Source: Pyrocephalus nanus
Lineage: Eukaryota > Chordata > Aves > Passeriformes > Tyrannidae
Direction: 5' to 3'
Length of the DNA stretch: 64,000 nucleotides
NCBI GenBank assembly: GCA_038380795.1
Contig: CM076260.1
Location: 77,909,843-77,973,842, forward strand
Each line of letters opens with the position of its first letter. Position 1 is the stretch's first letter. The position numbers and the translations under genes were made by a program. The notes under the pieces were generated by a model that made no database searches, was not told the origin of the DNA, and saw only the letters and a list, made by a program, of their open reading frames with translations. This document shows positions 1 to 12,330 of this stretch, piece after piece.

Positions 1-1317
1 CCACTGAAAAGCTTAAGTGACTTTTCATTTCTGTCACTATTTGTATTTTTCTTTTTTTTCAGTTACATTATCTGTTTGGATTTTTTTCTGGAATGTACTT
101 TTCAAGTTCTCTTACAAATTTCTAGCATGCCATGGTATCTTTCCTGTAAACTCTGTGAATACATAGCTTATGATGTTTAAAACATTCTATTTAATTAAAT
201 TAAGAATCCTGTTAAAATTTACAAATAGCAATTGTATGTTCTGAAATCCAGGCTCTAAGTATACATCCCTTAAATTTTCCTAACTTCTTGAATAAATAGA
301 TACTTTGAGGTTTACCAGATAAGATGTATTTTAGATTACTCATACTATCCGAAGGATGCTTTTGCTGCTCTGTGCAATTAGAGCTGAAAGTGCATTTATC
401 TTGCTATAAATAAGGTGACTCTTAAAGAATGAAGTTCAGAAGTGTTAATGTCAACTCTTTAGTGGATGTATCTTTGATAGGGTAACTCCATATCTCAAAG
501 TACCTAAGCTAGTTTAACTCAACTTTGAAATTAATTCTGACCTTTATAATTTGTGAAAGTCAGGAAAAGCTGACAGAATAATTTCAGAATTAAATTATGC
601 AAGTTTGATCATAAAACTAAGTAGGTAAAAAGCTATTTTGAAAGTTACCATTTAAATATGATGTTGACTCAGAACTACCCTCAAAATCATACAGAGTAAA
701 AGGTATAATTGAAATGTTCCAGAACAATCTATGTATGGAATAATTCAGTTAATCAGAAGAAAACCCTTTCTTCCCTACTTTACAGTACTTGGGTTTAAAT
801 ATGCTGCTTCCAAAGAGAAAAGTGCAAGGGCAATTAGCAGTTCTTGTCTCATTCTTCTACTACAGTAAAATCACATTTTAGAGGTATAGATGGCCTTGTG
901 TAAACCATAAACAAAAGCTTTGGCTGTTCCAGGTTAGAAATGTTAAATAATGAAGATAGAAGAGCAATACACACTGGAGAGACATGGTTAACACTGCTGG
1001 GGTATTTAAGCGTAAAAGCATATTTGCATTGTCTTCAAGTAATACACTGTTCTACTTCTCTGTGCAAGAGTTAATTTAATCCAGGGTGTGCAAATCCGCA
1101 TTAGAATTCACATCCTTATAGGCTTTCCAGAAAAGCAAAACAACTAATTTTTTTTCTGCATCTACATGTTAGGCCATAGCTACCTCTTTTAAATATTATT
1201 CATTAGAAGCACTTTAGCTTTTTAAACTGTTTTTAAAAAAGTGTTCAATGACAGTAACAGTTTTTACAACTCATAAAGTGACCCATAAGGTTCTGTTCAA
1301 ACAATAATAGCATTATA
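1..1317. other. AT-rich non-coding DNA
   Basis: No coding exon, repeat family or motif cluster was recognised. Open frames are short and without family resemblance. Confidence 0.6.
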
Positions 1318-1515
1318 CAATCACAGAACAACCAGGGTTGGAAGGGACATGCCAGTCCAATCCCCCTGCCATGGGCAGGGACACATTCAATTACACCAGG
1401 TTTCTCAAAACACCATCCAACCTGGCCTTGAACATTTGCAGTGATGGGATATACACAGCTTCTTTGAGCAACTTGTTTCAGGGTCTCATCACCCTCATTA
1501 GCCGATGTCATTGTT
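1318..1515 (-). mobile_element. CR1 LINE fragment, 3' end
   Basis: The plus strand reads ATCACAGAACAACCAGGGTT then GGAAGGGAC, the reverse complement of the CR1 3' end. Recognisable CR1 blocks follow (CCAACCTGGCCTTGAACA and GGTCTCATCACCCTCATTAG). It is truncated at the 5' side, as usual for CR1. Two short open frames on opposite strands at 1245-1595 are only this repeat. Confidence 0.85.
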
Positions 1516-1939
1516 TAGAAAATTTGGAATGCTGGTCTTTGGGCTGTCTCTTAAATAGCAATATTTTCCAAAGATTTTCCACACTTAGCAACTAAGCATG
1601 TGTATCTAGATGACTAAGGCCACCCAGTTCTAACAGGGTTTTCAAGACACCGAGGAGTCTGCACCTATGAGTCTTGTCAGCAAGAGGACATACAGTGTTT
1701 TGAACATTTACATCAACATTTACAGCACTGTTTCTGAGCCAGTTTCCCATGTGTTGAGTGTATACCATTTTAGACATGCCAAAGGGCACAAAGAAAGGCT
1801 GCAATGGAATTAAGACACAACCTAGTGGCCAGAAGCAGAGCCAAGGGCAATATGATGCTTTCAGCATAAGTTTAGACCTATGCCTAGCTGCTGCTACCAC
1901 GTGGGCATAACCTCAAGCAGCATAAAGCACGGATACCTT

Positions 1940-2502
1940 CTGGACCATTAACACTTTCTGCTGCTTTTGGCAGGGATATAGTTAATTTTGTTCACAGTAG
2001 CTGTGAAGAAACACAGAGATGTTTTAGTTATTGCCAAGCAGCACTTGGACAGCATCAAAGCCTTTTCTGCCCACTTCTCGTCCTACCCCACTAGAGAGAA
2101 AGCTGGAGGTGTACAAGCTGGGAGGGGACATAGCCATGACAGCTGACCCCAGCTGACACAAGGGATATTCCAGACCATATGGTGTCATGCTTAGCTATAA
2201 AGCTGGTAGAAGACATGTTCAGAGGGATGGCATTTGTCCCCCCAAGTCACCGTTGCTTGTGATGGAGCCCAGCTTTCCTGGGGATGGCTGAGCACCTGCC
2301 TGCCCATGGGAAGTAATGAATGAATTCCTTGTTTTACTTTGATTGCACATGCAGCTTTTGCTTTTCCTCTTAAACTGTCTTCATCTCAACCCACAAGTTT
2401 TCTCACTTTTACGCTTCTGATTTTCTCCCCAGTCCCAGCAGGGAGAGGAATGACCAAGGGGCTGCGGGAAGCTTTGCTGCCAATCGAGGTTAAACCATGA
2501 CA
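1940..2502 (+). mobile_element. Older, diverged avian solo LTR
   Basis: Seen: this stretch aligns in order with the LTR at 49.5-50.1 kb. Shared landmarks are GGGATATAGTTAATTTT near 1973, GGGAGGGGACATAGCCATGACAG-like sequence near 2120, AAGGGATATTCCAGACCATA near 2160, and TATAAA at 2196-2201. Further matches are ATCTCAACCCACAAGTTTT near 2383 and the terminal TTAAACCATGACA. The 5' boundary is unclear, somewhere between 1940 and 1962, and I see no matching target duplication. It is clearly more decayed or of another subfamily. No coding remnant adjoins it. Confidence 0.75.
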
Positions 2503-5500
2503 CATATTTAAGAGACTATTAGATTCTGTCACCTCAAAGAAGTTGGCCATGCATTGAAATCAAAAGGACATCACAGAAGCTTTAGGAAAGATTTACAATC
2601 AGTATGAAGACAGTACTTATTTAAAAGCAAAACTGAAGCATGATTCTCACCCAAAAAAACCTACCAGCATTGCTGTGTGACTAACTGCTATATACATTAT
2701 CATGCATCTAGAAGTTCAAAGTCAATAGTGTATCTGTTGCCCAAATTAAGACATCAGTCTTAATCACAGTAAAGAAAGCCAGTTTTCAAACATTTTTAAA
2801 GGATAAATAAATATATTGGGGAAAAAATCTAATTTGGAGCACTTCATAACCAAAGAATATTCAATTACAGTTCATTTATATTGAGAAAATAAGCTTCTCT
2901 TTAATTAATATCTCTAACCATTCATATTCTAATGTGACAATAAAAAGCAACTAATTTGGAGGTTTTTTGTAAACAGTAACAATAAATCTAAACCTATGAC
3001 AAATACAATGACCAGTACATTTCAATGTTCTTAACAAATACATCTAAATTTGGGGGGGGGGGGGAAGCAACAAGCATGGCATTAGCATCTCAAACTCCCT
3101 GTATTTTACACATTCAGATAAAGTTAGAGCTTAAGTCAGTCGTGTTGACTGCTACCAGTTATTTATATGAGTACATGAAGCTGGTGTCTGAGTGGGGAGA
3201 TGAACTGGCAATTTGTATATAACAGTGCAAACTGCAAGCACTCTGATTGTAGTCTATCTACGTGGATGAAGCTAAGCAGAAGGGGCAAAATACACAATAC
3301 TCTCTTTTACCCAATAACAAAGGAAGATAGAGATTCCTTCCATCTGCAGCTGAAGTTGCTGAGGACAGATGTGCAGAAGAATGGGCCCCAGCTATGGCCG
3401 GAAGCCTGGACTGCTGTTGCAGTTAGATACTCAGTTTGAGTATCGCTTGAGATAGGAAACCCTTGGTGTGGACTGCTCACCCGTGCATTTGCAGTTCTAT
3501 TGCCTGAACAGATCACCTAAAACCAGAGTAAAAATTCCCAGTAACAATAACTCAGCTGGCTGGGAAAGGTCACTTGCAGTGATTCCACAGATATTTAAAG
3601 TCCGTTTTGGGTGGGAGAGGAATGAGGAGGAAATAAGAATATTCCTCTACAGCACAAGTGTGTTGAACAGGATGAGATAGATTACTTCAAACTCAAATTT
3701 ATCTCATGCAGGTCAGGAGCTCACATTCACATCTTAAACATGTGAAGAAACAAGTACTTTGGTGTGACTTCATGGGTAGCATACATGAAAATTCCTACAA
3801 AGAGTGATCCTTGCTTTTTAGCAATTTAAGAAATTTCATAGTTGAGAGGAGCATGGAAATTAACTAATTTCCCTAATAATTTATTTATCAAATAAATTTA
3901 TTACCTTACATAGCATGAACAGCTTACAGTAGTAGCTTCCATAACCAATAGTGACTTCATCCTGCAGTTCCTACTAATTACCAACACAAGGTGGGAGTAA
4001 TCCACTGGCTTTTTGTGGTGCTCAGAAGCACACAGTGAGTAGCTGCCCACTTTTCCAAGAGATCTGCAGTTTGGAGTGATGAAAAAATTTACAAGAGTAG
4101 CTTTTGTATCATATCATGATTATGCATTCCCCTCTAATCCTAATATTAAAAAAAATAAAAATTTCCTGCATGCATTTCATAGCAAAATTACTTAATTCTA
4201 TTTTACTGATTTGTAAGCAGCACTTGTGACTTTGTAAAAATGACCTCTTAACATGTACTTTGAAATGGAAAGTCATCCCTGTGGTCTTTTCTTTCTCCAG
4301 AATTCACTCTCTACTTGAAACACTGGCCAAGGCACAAATAAACAAACAGTAAATACAAAACTGGATTGCCATTGCTTCTCAAGAGTAAAGCCTGCCAATG
4401 CCAGATATGGATCCAGACACATTGCTGGTTTTACCTCTTCCAGAATAACTTTTCCAAGGAGCTACACCCTTGTCTAGCTTGCTCAAATTCTAAAAATCGC
4501 TGTTTATGACTGTGGCTGTAACACTTGACCTAACCAGAAGTGCCAGCAATCAAACCACAGTCTTTGGAAAGCAACAGGATCCATAATCTTATGGACTTCT
4601 TATTTTGACAGACCATGTTATGAGATTCCCAATCCTAAGCCGCCTGAGATGGCTATGCCAGGATAACAGTTCAGATTCCACAAATCACATCCATATTGTC
4701 AAGTCTTTCAGTGTCTGGTGTAGTTTTAAATGAACACCAAATCTGTTTGTCGGATAGAGTCCGAACTGCTAAATAAATAGTGATAAATTTCCTAATGCTA
4801 CTGGGCAGAGTGTTCCTGCAAGTACAACGTGTGTTTATCAGTTTCCCACTGAGCTAGCGCTGACTTTCAAATTTCCTTTAATCTTATTATAGTAAACATA
4901 GTACAGCTCTCTGGCAAACAAGAGGAACATTCTTCCTGTAATATCATATGCTTCTTTTAAAGAAACTTTAGAGATGTCCAGAAAAGAATTAGGGTCAACT
5001 TGGAATGACACAATAAACTTGTTTCCAAAGAAAGAAGTTTTATACAAAATTATATTTTTATACTGAAAAAAACCCAAGGCTATTTTTAAAAAGAAAAGAC
5101 TGGCAATTTCTGATAGGTACTCAAAATAGTCTTCACATGTATCACATTTTTAAAGTCAGTTATTGAAACACCAACATAAAAATATTTTTCTACTTGGAAG
5201 CAGTCTACCTGAATTGAAGGATAAAGCAACTGGAATTTTGGATGCAGAATTCAGAAAACAGTAGACTGTAGTTTGTCTAGGAGCTTTTTCAGTGCTCCTT
5301 TGAGAAGAAAGAACATCAAGTGCAGACAACTGTTTTTAAAAAAGTGGATAGAGAAAACAAAACGGTATCTATATGGTATGGTTTTTATTTAAAGCTTCTC
5401 TTCATTTGAGAGGAATTTGTGGTAGACAGAGGTGGGCTTTGTTTTTCAGTTAGAAAAACAAAAATATCTAGATGGAGTTTTTAAATAACTTTGTGTGACT

Positions 5501-8249
5501 GAATGGACTTTGGTAATCTGAAAGCAAGACAGGTGGCATAAACTAGCACAGTTTCCAATTGCGTGCATTTGTCTTGTCTGCTTGATGGTTTCTATAGAAA
5601 AAGGGTCATTGCATATAACAAAAATAGCACACAAGGGTGATATTTTCACATATGTTCTGTGATTCTTGAACAAAATAATTAATTTTCCTAATAATCAGTT
5701 TCTGTGACATTTGAATTTTCACCTTCAGCCACTCTTAAGAAGTCACAAGCTATGACATTCTGAGCTATGACCTTCCTGAAGGCTCAGCTTCAGTAAGGAA
5801 TGGAAGTATTAAAGCAGCAGATCAACAATCTTTCCCTGCCTACATGGAATTCAAGATGTTTACAATTTGTTTCAGTTTGCAAGTAGGCACTCTTAAGACT
5901 ATCTCGGCAAAAACTGTTCTCACTGAAAGATCAGACAAAGTTTCCATAGACTTCATTAATGAAGAATATAGACCAAAGTCAACAAACATGCTTAGTATAA
6001 ATCCATTGCGTGTAGTAATCCGAAAGGTGTCAGCCAGAGAACAAATTAAGTCGAAATACAAGTGATAGCCATCTCTCTCTTTATTAGGAGACTTTATTGG
6101 ATGCATCCATTAAGTCGTGCAACATTATTCTCTCTCTTCTTTGCCTGTCAAACTCCTCTTGTTCCTCTCAAAGGACATTAAGCTCCAAGTTATGTTGACG
6201 GAACAGGAACTGACAATGCTAGATGGATCATAACAAAAAACATGCCTAGAGCAAAGATGTCTGACATCTGAGAGCTTGGTTGTTTTCCTTTTTGGATAGA
6301 AGCTTTGACCCACTATTTACACCCCTATCCCAAGCTCTCCCACATATTTTTAAATGACAACTTTCCAGATGTTATCTGTACGGAGACTCGCCAGATTTAT
6401 GGGCAGGATCCTGCTTAACTCTAAGCCAAACTAGTGTTTTGGCCTCACTGGAAATGAGATTAGGTCTGAGATTTGTACCAGGAAAAAACCCTCCAGTTTC
6501 ATGCCAGAAATGGCCATGCAGAATTTTTACAATGCTGTTTATTTTTCTATTAGCACTACTGCAGAATATCAGGCTATTTAGCATTATCATAATAGCACTT
6601 AAGCAGGGTAATATGATAGACTAGACTCGGCTGGAATCCACAACAAAACTGCACATAAACGGAGAAGGGCAACTAGTTCATATCTAGACCCACTCAACAC
6701 AGTTTTCCATCTCTAGTAAGTGTTTGTACAAGACAAGGTCAACAAGGCGTTCTGCATGAGCTGTAAAAAATGTTGTTTCTAAGTTTTAAGAGATGTTAAA
6801 AATTTAGGAAATTTTTAAGATTTATTGCTGTTAAATCCACAGTGTGATGTTGTATTTGTGCACTGCCCATCACACTCAATAAAAATTGGTTCCAAAATGA
6901 AATTTGGAGGGTAAATAATATATTTTCCTTTCCCAGTGTACTTTACTTCCCTCACTTCCTTAACACAAAATAGACAGAAACAAAATCTTTACGAGTCTTT
7001 CTCTATTTGAAGGTATCACAGTTTTAATTTCCGTAAGTTTCATTACAAATTATAGTTTCTTAAAATACTTCCTAAACAATAATAACTTTAAAAGTGTCTG
7101 GAATGAGATGTAAATTTACTATTTTTCTTTCTCTAAAAAGAAGCTTGTAGTAAAGACAGTAGCATGCATATTTCTATATACAACATACATTTACAATATA
7201 AGTAATTCTATATGGCAGCAGAGTCTATAAGAAAAACTGACCTTAGGAAATCCCCCTTACTTTTATGACTAATCTAAAATACATCATTATAACTCTTAGA
7301 AATGTTATGTAGACATCAACAAAGAGCAAAATATTCAGAATTTCACAGATAAATACAGTTAAGCCTAGAAGAAAAAAAAAATTATGTTAAAAGTAGGTGC
7401 TGTAAGATGACTTTTTGAGAAAGACAGGTTACAACTGAAGCTGCCATGATTGTATCACTCCAGATATTGAAAGATAGATTGCCCTCTGTTTTAATGTCCT
7501 GGAGCGAGACAGATTTTTATGGTCTGCTTCCCTTTCTGAAACAGGCATCAAAAATCTTCTTTAAAATGATAATAGAAGATTTAATGCATTGAGAACAAGA
7601 AATACCATGGTTTCAAGTGACATATCATCATCTACACAACTCATGTTAAAATCTATACTTCATCCCACAGAGAAGCTATGCCTTGAAATAAGGTTTGGAG
7701 TTGACAACCTCTAGCTATAGAAATACAGCCATGTGAGAAGGAAACACTCTCTTGTTTCTCACTTCCTATTCTTCCAAATAGAACAACATTTTCTGTGATT
7801 TAAAAGCAATCTTGGAGCAGTCACAATGATTCAGAACAAGAAGAATCTTTGTATCATTCACGCCCTACACATGCAACCCTATCATTTCCATCATGATCCT
7901 GTGAAAACGTGTGTAAAACTGAAGAGTTGGTAAGAAGTCCAATTTTTGCAGCAAGGACAACCATCTTCTGTTACTAAGTGAGAGAAGGACCTGATCCGTC
8001 ACTACAGGAGAGAAGGATCTGATCCCTGATTGCTCCAATAATATATTTTCTAGTAAGACATGCTTTCATACAAGAGATACCTCTCTATAATTAACAGAAT
8101 CATTTTTCTATTTAAAATAATTTTCCCCAAAGAAGCAAACTAAAGAAAAACATGAAGCTGTAAAAAGCCATACAAATCACCAAACAACAGAGAATGGAAT
8201 TTTTTCTCATTACAGTGAAAACTACAGAAAAAAAAACTTCAGCGTGTTT
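2503..8249. other. AT-rich intergenic or intronic DNA
   Basis: Nothing beyond the G13 run at 3052 was recognised. A 79-codon minus-strand frame at 4838-5077 and overlapping frames at 5840-6106 look unremarkable. If GREM2 starts at the island at 11-12 kb, this stretch would be its first intron. Confidence 0.5.
3052..3064 (+). repeat. G13 homopolymer
   Basis: Thirteen consecutive G residues in AT-rich surroundings. It is a likely site of length variation and sequencing error. Confidence 0.85.
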
Positions 8250-8697
8250 TAATCAAACTTCAAGTTTTAAGTGGATGTTCCTAAACATCTCCCTGGGTAT
8301 CCCACATTTCCACCTGCCTGGGGCAACTGAACTGGATTCCAGGGTCAGAGCATGATTCCCATCATGTGCTGGGACCCAGGAAATACCCCCACAAGGTATC
8401 GCAAGCAATACTTTTTGCCGTGCAGGGGATCTAGTCAGCCACGATGCTGCACCCAGGGAACATGGAGCAGCACTTCTAAATGACAGTTTTAAAGTTTCAA
8501 GACAGCATTTCTCACCACTTCCACATGACGTAAGGAATATAAACAGCCTCCTGGACCTTTGTACACAGACAGGCTGTGGCCAGTTACAGGCAAACATGAA
8601 GCACCAACTGACAAGCACATCTATCAGACAAGCACAAGGCTGCACTATCCAAAGTTCCCACTATCACATGCCAGACTACAAAAAAAAAAAAAAAAAA
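8250..8697 (+). other. Unidentified GC-richer stretch ending in poly(A), possible retrocopy
   Basis: Seen: this stretch is more GC-rich than its flanks and ends abruptly in a run of about 18 A (8680-8697). One plus-strand frame stays open for roughly 100 codons before the A tract, and the minus strand is open for 130 codons (8253-8645). Neither translation resembles a family I know. A terminal A tract on a compositionally distinct block is what an L1- or CR1-mobilised transcript copy would look like, but I could not confirm flanking duplications. I do not assign a function. Confidence 0.3.
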
Positions 8698-11190
8698 TTA
8701 GCCATCCTCATTTGGAACTGAAGAGATCTCAGTGTGAATATATGCAAACAGGACAGCCATAGTTGGTTGAGCGGCTGTGCTCTCCTGCTGAGCCAGGAGC
8801 TTCTTGGTAACGCATATATGGGCAGTGGTGCAAGAAGCAGGAACTAGCCCACACTCCTGGGCTAGAATTGGCTTTAGATGGTGCAGTACATCAGAACTGG
8901 CATGCTGCAAACGGACCATGTCTATTTTAACAGCTAGCACAGCCCAATAGGAACAGACAGGAAGAGCAAAACATTTAAGCACAGAAGACACCACATGTAT
9001 TTTATAGGGTTTTACTTCAGGCTAGCTCTGATCTGCTTCCATGGACTGTATTTCCAGCAGTGACTCAACCACATCTTCTAGTTTAGATTCATCTTAAAGG
9101 AATTCAGCTGGCCCACCATGAGGTATAAGGAGATGGACAGTAAGTGGGAAGAACTGGAGGAGGGGCATCAAAAGCCCACTCCTGACATGAACCACAATTC
9201 TAATATAAACGCTCCACCATATCCATGAGCCTCTGTGAGTGAAGGGAAAGACCTTTTTGTGCATCCTCTTCAGATGTCAGTAAAGGTGCACAGTGACTTG
9301 AACTGCTCGATTGTTACTGACCTGAACTGCTCATTGAAATAATTCTAATTCAAACATCAGAAATGGATAAACACCATTTTACCAATTTCAAATTGGAATT
9401 TGCCAGTTTCTGATGCTTGGGTTAGAATTATTGTAATGTGAATTCAGCAGTAATGTAAAGAACTATGAAACTGAGCAGTTGGAACTGGACCAGTTACCAA
9501 ACTTATTACACAAGACCACAACAGGACTATTTACTACAAAGGATGAAGATCTGGATCTGTGAGATTTACACTTTCATAGGCATTGACAAATGGTGACTGA
9601 AATCAAGCAATTTCCAATGTATTTGCAGAGTTCAGTAGGTATTTCAGATATTAATTTTTACCCTCATCTGATACTAAGAGAATAAAAATTTCCACGGTTA
9701 AATTCTTAAACTTCTCATACATTTGTTCTATTCCACACTTAAAGTCATGCACAGTCTATTCAAAGGATAAACAGAAAGAAAATATTTCAGCCAAACCAAT
9801 CAATCAGCTCAAAATCTAGGGTTAATTTATTTTTGTGTCACCTTTGTAGAGGTCTTACTGATGCTTTTCACTGACACATCTTTCACTTACTTTTTATACT
9901 GCAGTGGAAGGCTGAGCAAACCTCGCTGCTACCAGATACACCTCCTCCCTGCATACAATAGCTCTGCATGAACAGTGGGCTGCAATAGAGGTGAGAAGGC
10001 AAAATTCTACTTGCTAGGTTTCTTTCTTATCCTACAAAAGAGACTTAGTAAACCAGTCCACTCTCTACAGCTGCACAATAATCATGTTTAGAATTTAGGG
10101 CTTCACTGCACCTCTTGGATGACAGCAGTTCATGAGGACCATGCAGTAACAGTGAGAGAGAGATACCTTGTTCAGAGCCTGAACGCTGAGACAGCACCCT
10201 CATGTTCTGGCTCTCAGTAATAAGCAGACTGCTGTTCCTTACTTCTACTCAGTTATTTTCTCATAGCATTTGTTTAAAATCTTAGGGTATTATTCTTTTT
10301 CAGACTTTGAAAGAAATTAAGAAAGAATTAGTCTGAGAGCCAGGAACCAAGTTTTGAAAGTGAAGCATCTGCACTAAAGCACATCAAGCACCCTAAGCAA
10401 GCACTCCAGGCTGTGCGTACTTCTTTAAGTTCAAGCAACAAACTAATCCCCCAAGGGAACATAGTATCTGTATTGTATTGGCAGTGATAGGAACACAAGA
10501 CTTGGATATGAATGTTGATTTCACCCTGGTTTAGCAAGAAATAGCCTTGATGCAGCCTGATAACCAGCTTGCTAGCTAGGGCTCTGAGCTGACATTGCTT
10601 GGTCTTGCACCTGCTGCTTCGTGATTCTTGGGAGGACTATGGGATTCATAACCTGGTGCTTTTCCTCAGGGAATCTCTACTGTGGCCATTTGTTGGGCTG
10701 AAGTTCACCAGATCCTACTCATTGGGCTTTTCTTCTGTTTATTTTTCCTCTTTCAGAGAAAAAAGAGGTTTAAGTTGTTATGAGCTGTTAATTTTGTCCT
10801 CAAAAATCCACCAAAGTTATATAACCACTTTCACAATAGCATGCTAAAAATAAGAGCTGTTTAGCTAAATGCCACTGCAATTTTTTATAAGACCTGTGAC
10901 TCCAATTCTGTAAGACCTGTAGAAGCGCAAATATTTCCTCAGCCTTAGCAGAAAGTCAAGCAGGAGCTCCTTGTGAGACAGACACGGGTTTGTATTATTA
11001 TAATCCTCAAGTGCAAGGGGAGAAAAAAACCCAGTGTATGTATACACACATGTATATTTCCAACTCATGACTTAAAGTAATGCTATTCGCTCTTGGAGCT
11101 GATCCCTCGTCGGGTTTCATAATCACAAACCATCATTAACCCAAAGCAAAGAAAGAAAGGTACAAAGGGGCACGGGTTTCAAGCACGAGC
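8698..11190. other. AT-rich non-coding DNA left of the CpG island
   Basis: No exon, repeat family or structured RNA was recognised. Base composition rises towards the island only from about 11100. Confidence 0.5.
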
Positions 11191-11234
11191 TTTTTTTTTT
11201 TTTTTTTTCCCTTTTTTTTTTTTTTTTTTTTTTT
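11191..11234. repeat. Double T homopolymer at island edge
   Basis: T18, CCC, then T23 mark the left border of the CpG island. On the minus strand these are A-rich tracts just downstream of the putative first exon. Such tracts disfavour nucleosomes; any role is inference. Confidence 0.85.
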
Positions 11235-11239
11235 CCTCC

Positions 11240-12330
11240 TTTGGGAGGCAGCGTGAGGACGCGACTCACGACGCCCCAAACGCAGAGAGAGCCATCCAGG
11301 TAACTTCCCAGGGCGGTCGGAGCAAGGCACCCAGACCCTGGCGCCGCCGGCTCTCGCTGATTTCGTTCCGCGCCCCTGCAAACGCCCCGCGGGCGGGGTT
11401 GCGGGACGCGCTGCTCCGCGCCGGGGCGTCCGGCTGCCACGGCCGGGGATCCCCGAGCCGGGACGGGCACGGGCAGGGACGCGGCGGGCGCGGCGAGGGG
11501 CGCGGTGCGGGACGGCGTGGCGGGGCTGCGGTGGACGGAGCGGCCCCGCGCTGTCACCGCCACCAAGCCCGCCGGCCCCGCTGCCAGTCCCTGGAGGGGC
11601 GGTAAGAGGGCAAGAGAGGAGGAGAAGGAGAAAGACGAGGAGGAGGAGGAAGGGAACGAGCCGGCCGCAAGAGAAGCAATGCCGGGCCAGGACGCGGGGC
11701 GACCCCCAGCTGCCCCATACCTGCACGGAGGCGGAGAAGGGTCCGCAGCGCGGACCGCAGCGGTCCGTCCGCCGGCTATAGATCCCAAGGAGCGGTGAAG
11801 CCGGGTGGCGGTCGCCGCCCTCTGCCGCTGCCGCTGCTGCTGGTGGCGGTGGTGCGAAGCCTTCGCCGGCTGCAGATGCCCATAGGCGCTCGGTGGGGCC
11901 GGCGGTGCGCGGAGAGAGCGAGGCGGCTGTGCCGGTCCCGGCGGCTGCGGGGAGCGCGGCACTGGCTCCGCGCAGCCACTGCCCGAGGAGAGGATCAAGG
12001 CCCCGCTTTCGATTGGCTCCGGTGGCCAAACAGCTCACACCGGCCTGCCCGCCCGCCGCCTCCCGACCGCCTCCCCTCCGTCGCCCCACGCGCTCCGCTC
12101 CGGGCGGCCCCGCTCCTCCCTGCCGCCCGACGGCTTCTCAACCTGGGGAGCATAGGCGTTCTTTTCCTTCCCCCCCCCACCTCCTCCCCTCTACCCCACT
12201 TCCCTAAGACGACGTCCAATCCCGGGCCCTTTGTTTATGTAGGGGCATTCTCACCCTGGATCTCGCAAAACACGCTCCTTCCTTTCGCGTCTTCCTCCTT
12301 GGGCTGAAGCACCCGCAACTTTAAGCGTTC
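11240..12330. promoter_or_regulatory. CpG island, candidate GREM2 promoter and first exon
   Basis: Seen: about 1.1 kb of very GC- and CpG-rich sequence in AT-rich surroundings, flanked on the left by two long T tracts. An inverted CCAAT box (ATTGG at 12012-12016, within GATTGGCT) and a second CCAAT (12216-12220) are present. Reading the minus strand, CCGTGCAG followed by GTATGG (GT at 11719-11720) is a good splice donor. On the plus strand GGCG followed by GTAAGA (GT at 11602-11603) is another, so orientation is not fixed. Several long frames cross the island in both directions, but they are low-complexity Arg/Pro/Ala/Gly products of base composition. Inference: GREM2, a secreted BMP antagonist, follows RGS7 on the same strand in mammals and has a non-coding first exon, so this could be its start. 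An unrelated lncRNA promoter is the main alternative. Confidence 0.8.
12012..12016 (-). promoter_or_regulatory. CCAAT box in CpG island
   Basis: AGCCAATC on the minus strand is a full NF-Y type CCAAT box. If transcription runs leftwards, the start site would be expected some 60-100 bases lower, near 11920-11950, ahead of the putative donor at 11720. NF-Y sites act in both orientations, so this does not prove direction. Confidence 0.5.

Noticed and set aside
1245..1595. Overlapping open frames on both strands
   Set aside because: They lie within or beside a CR1 fragment.
8253..8645. 130-codon minus-strand frame
   Set aside because: No signal of a known family; the A tract suggests that if anything here is derived from RNA it is on the plus strand.
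11123..12307. Long open frames on both strands of the first CpG island (up to 317 codons)
   Set aside because: They overlap in several frames and are low-complexity Arg/Pro/Ala/Gly/Ser, or end in lysine runs made by the T tracts; this is a base-composition effect with no domain.
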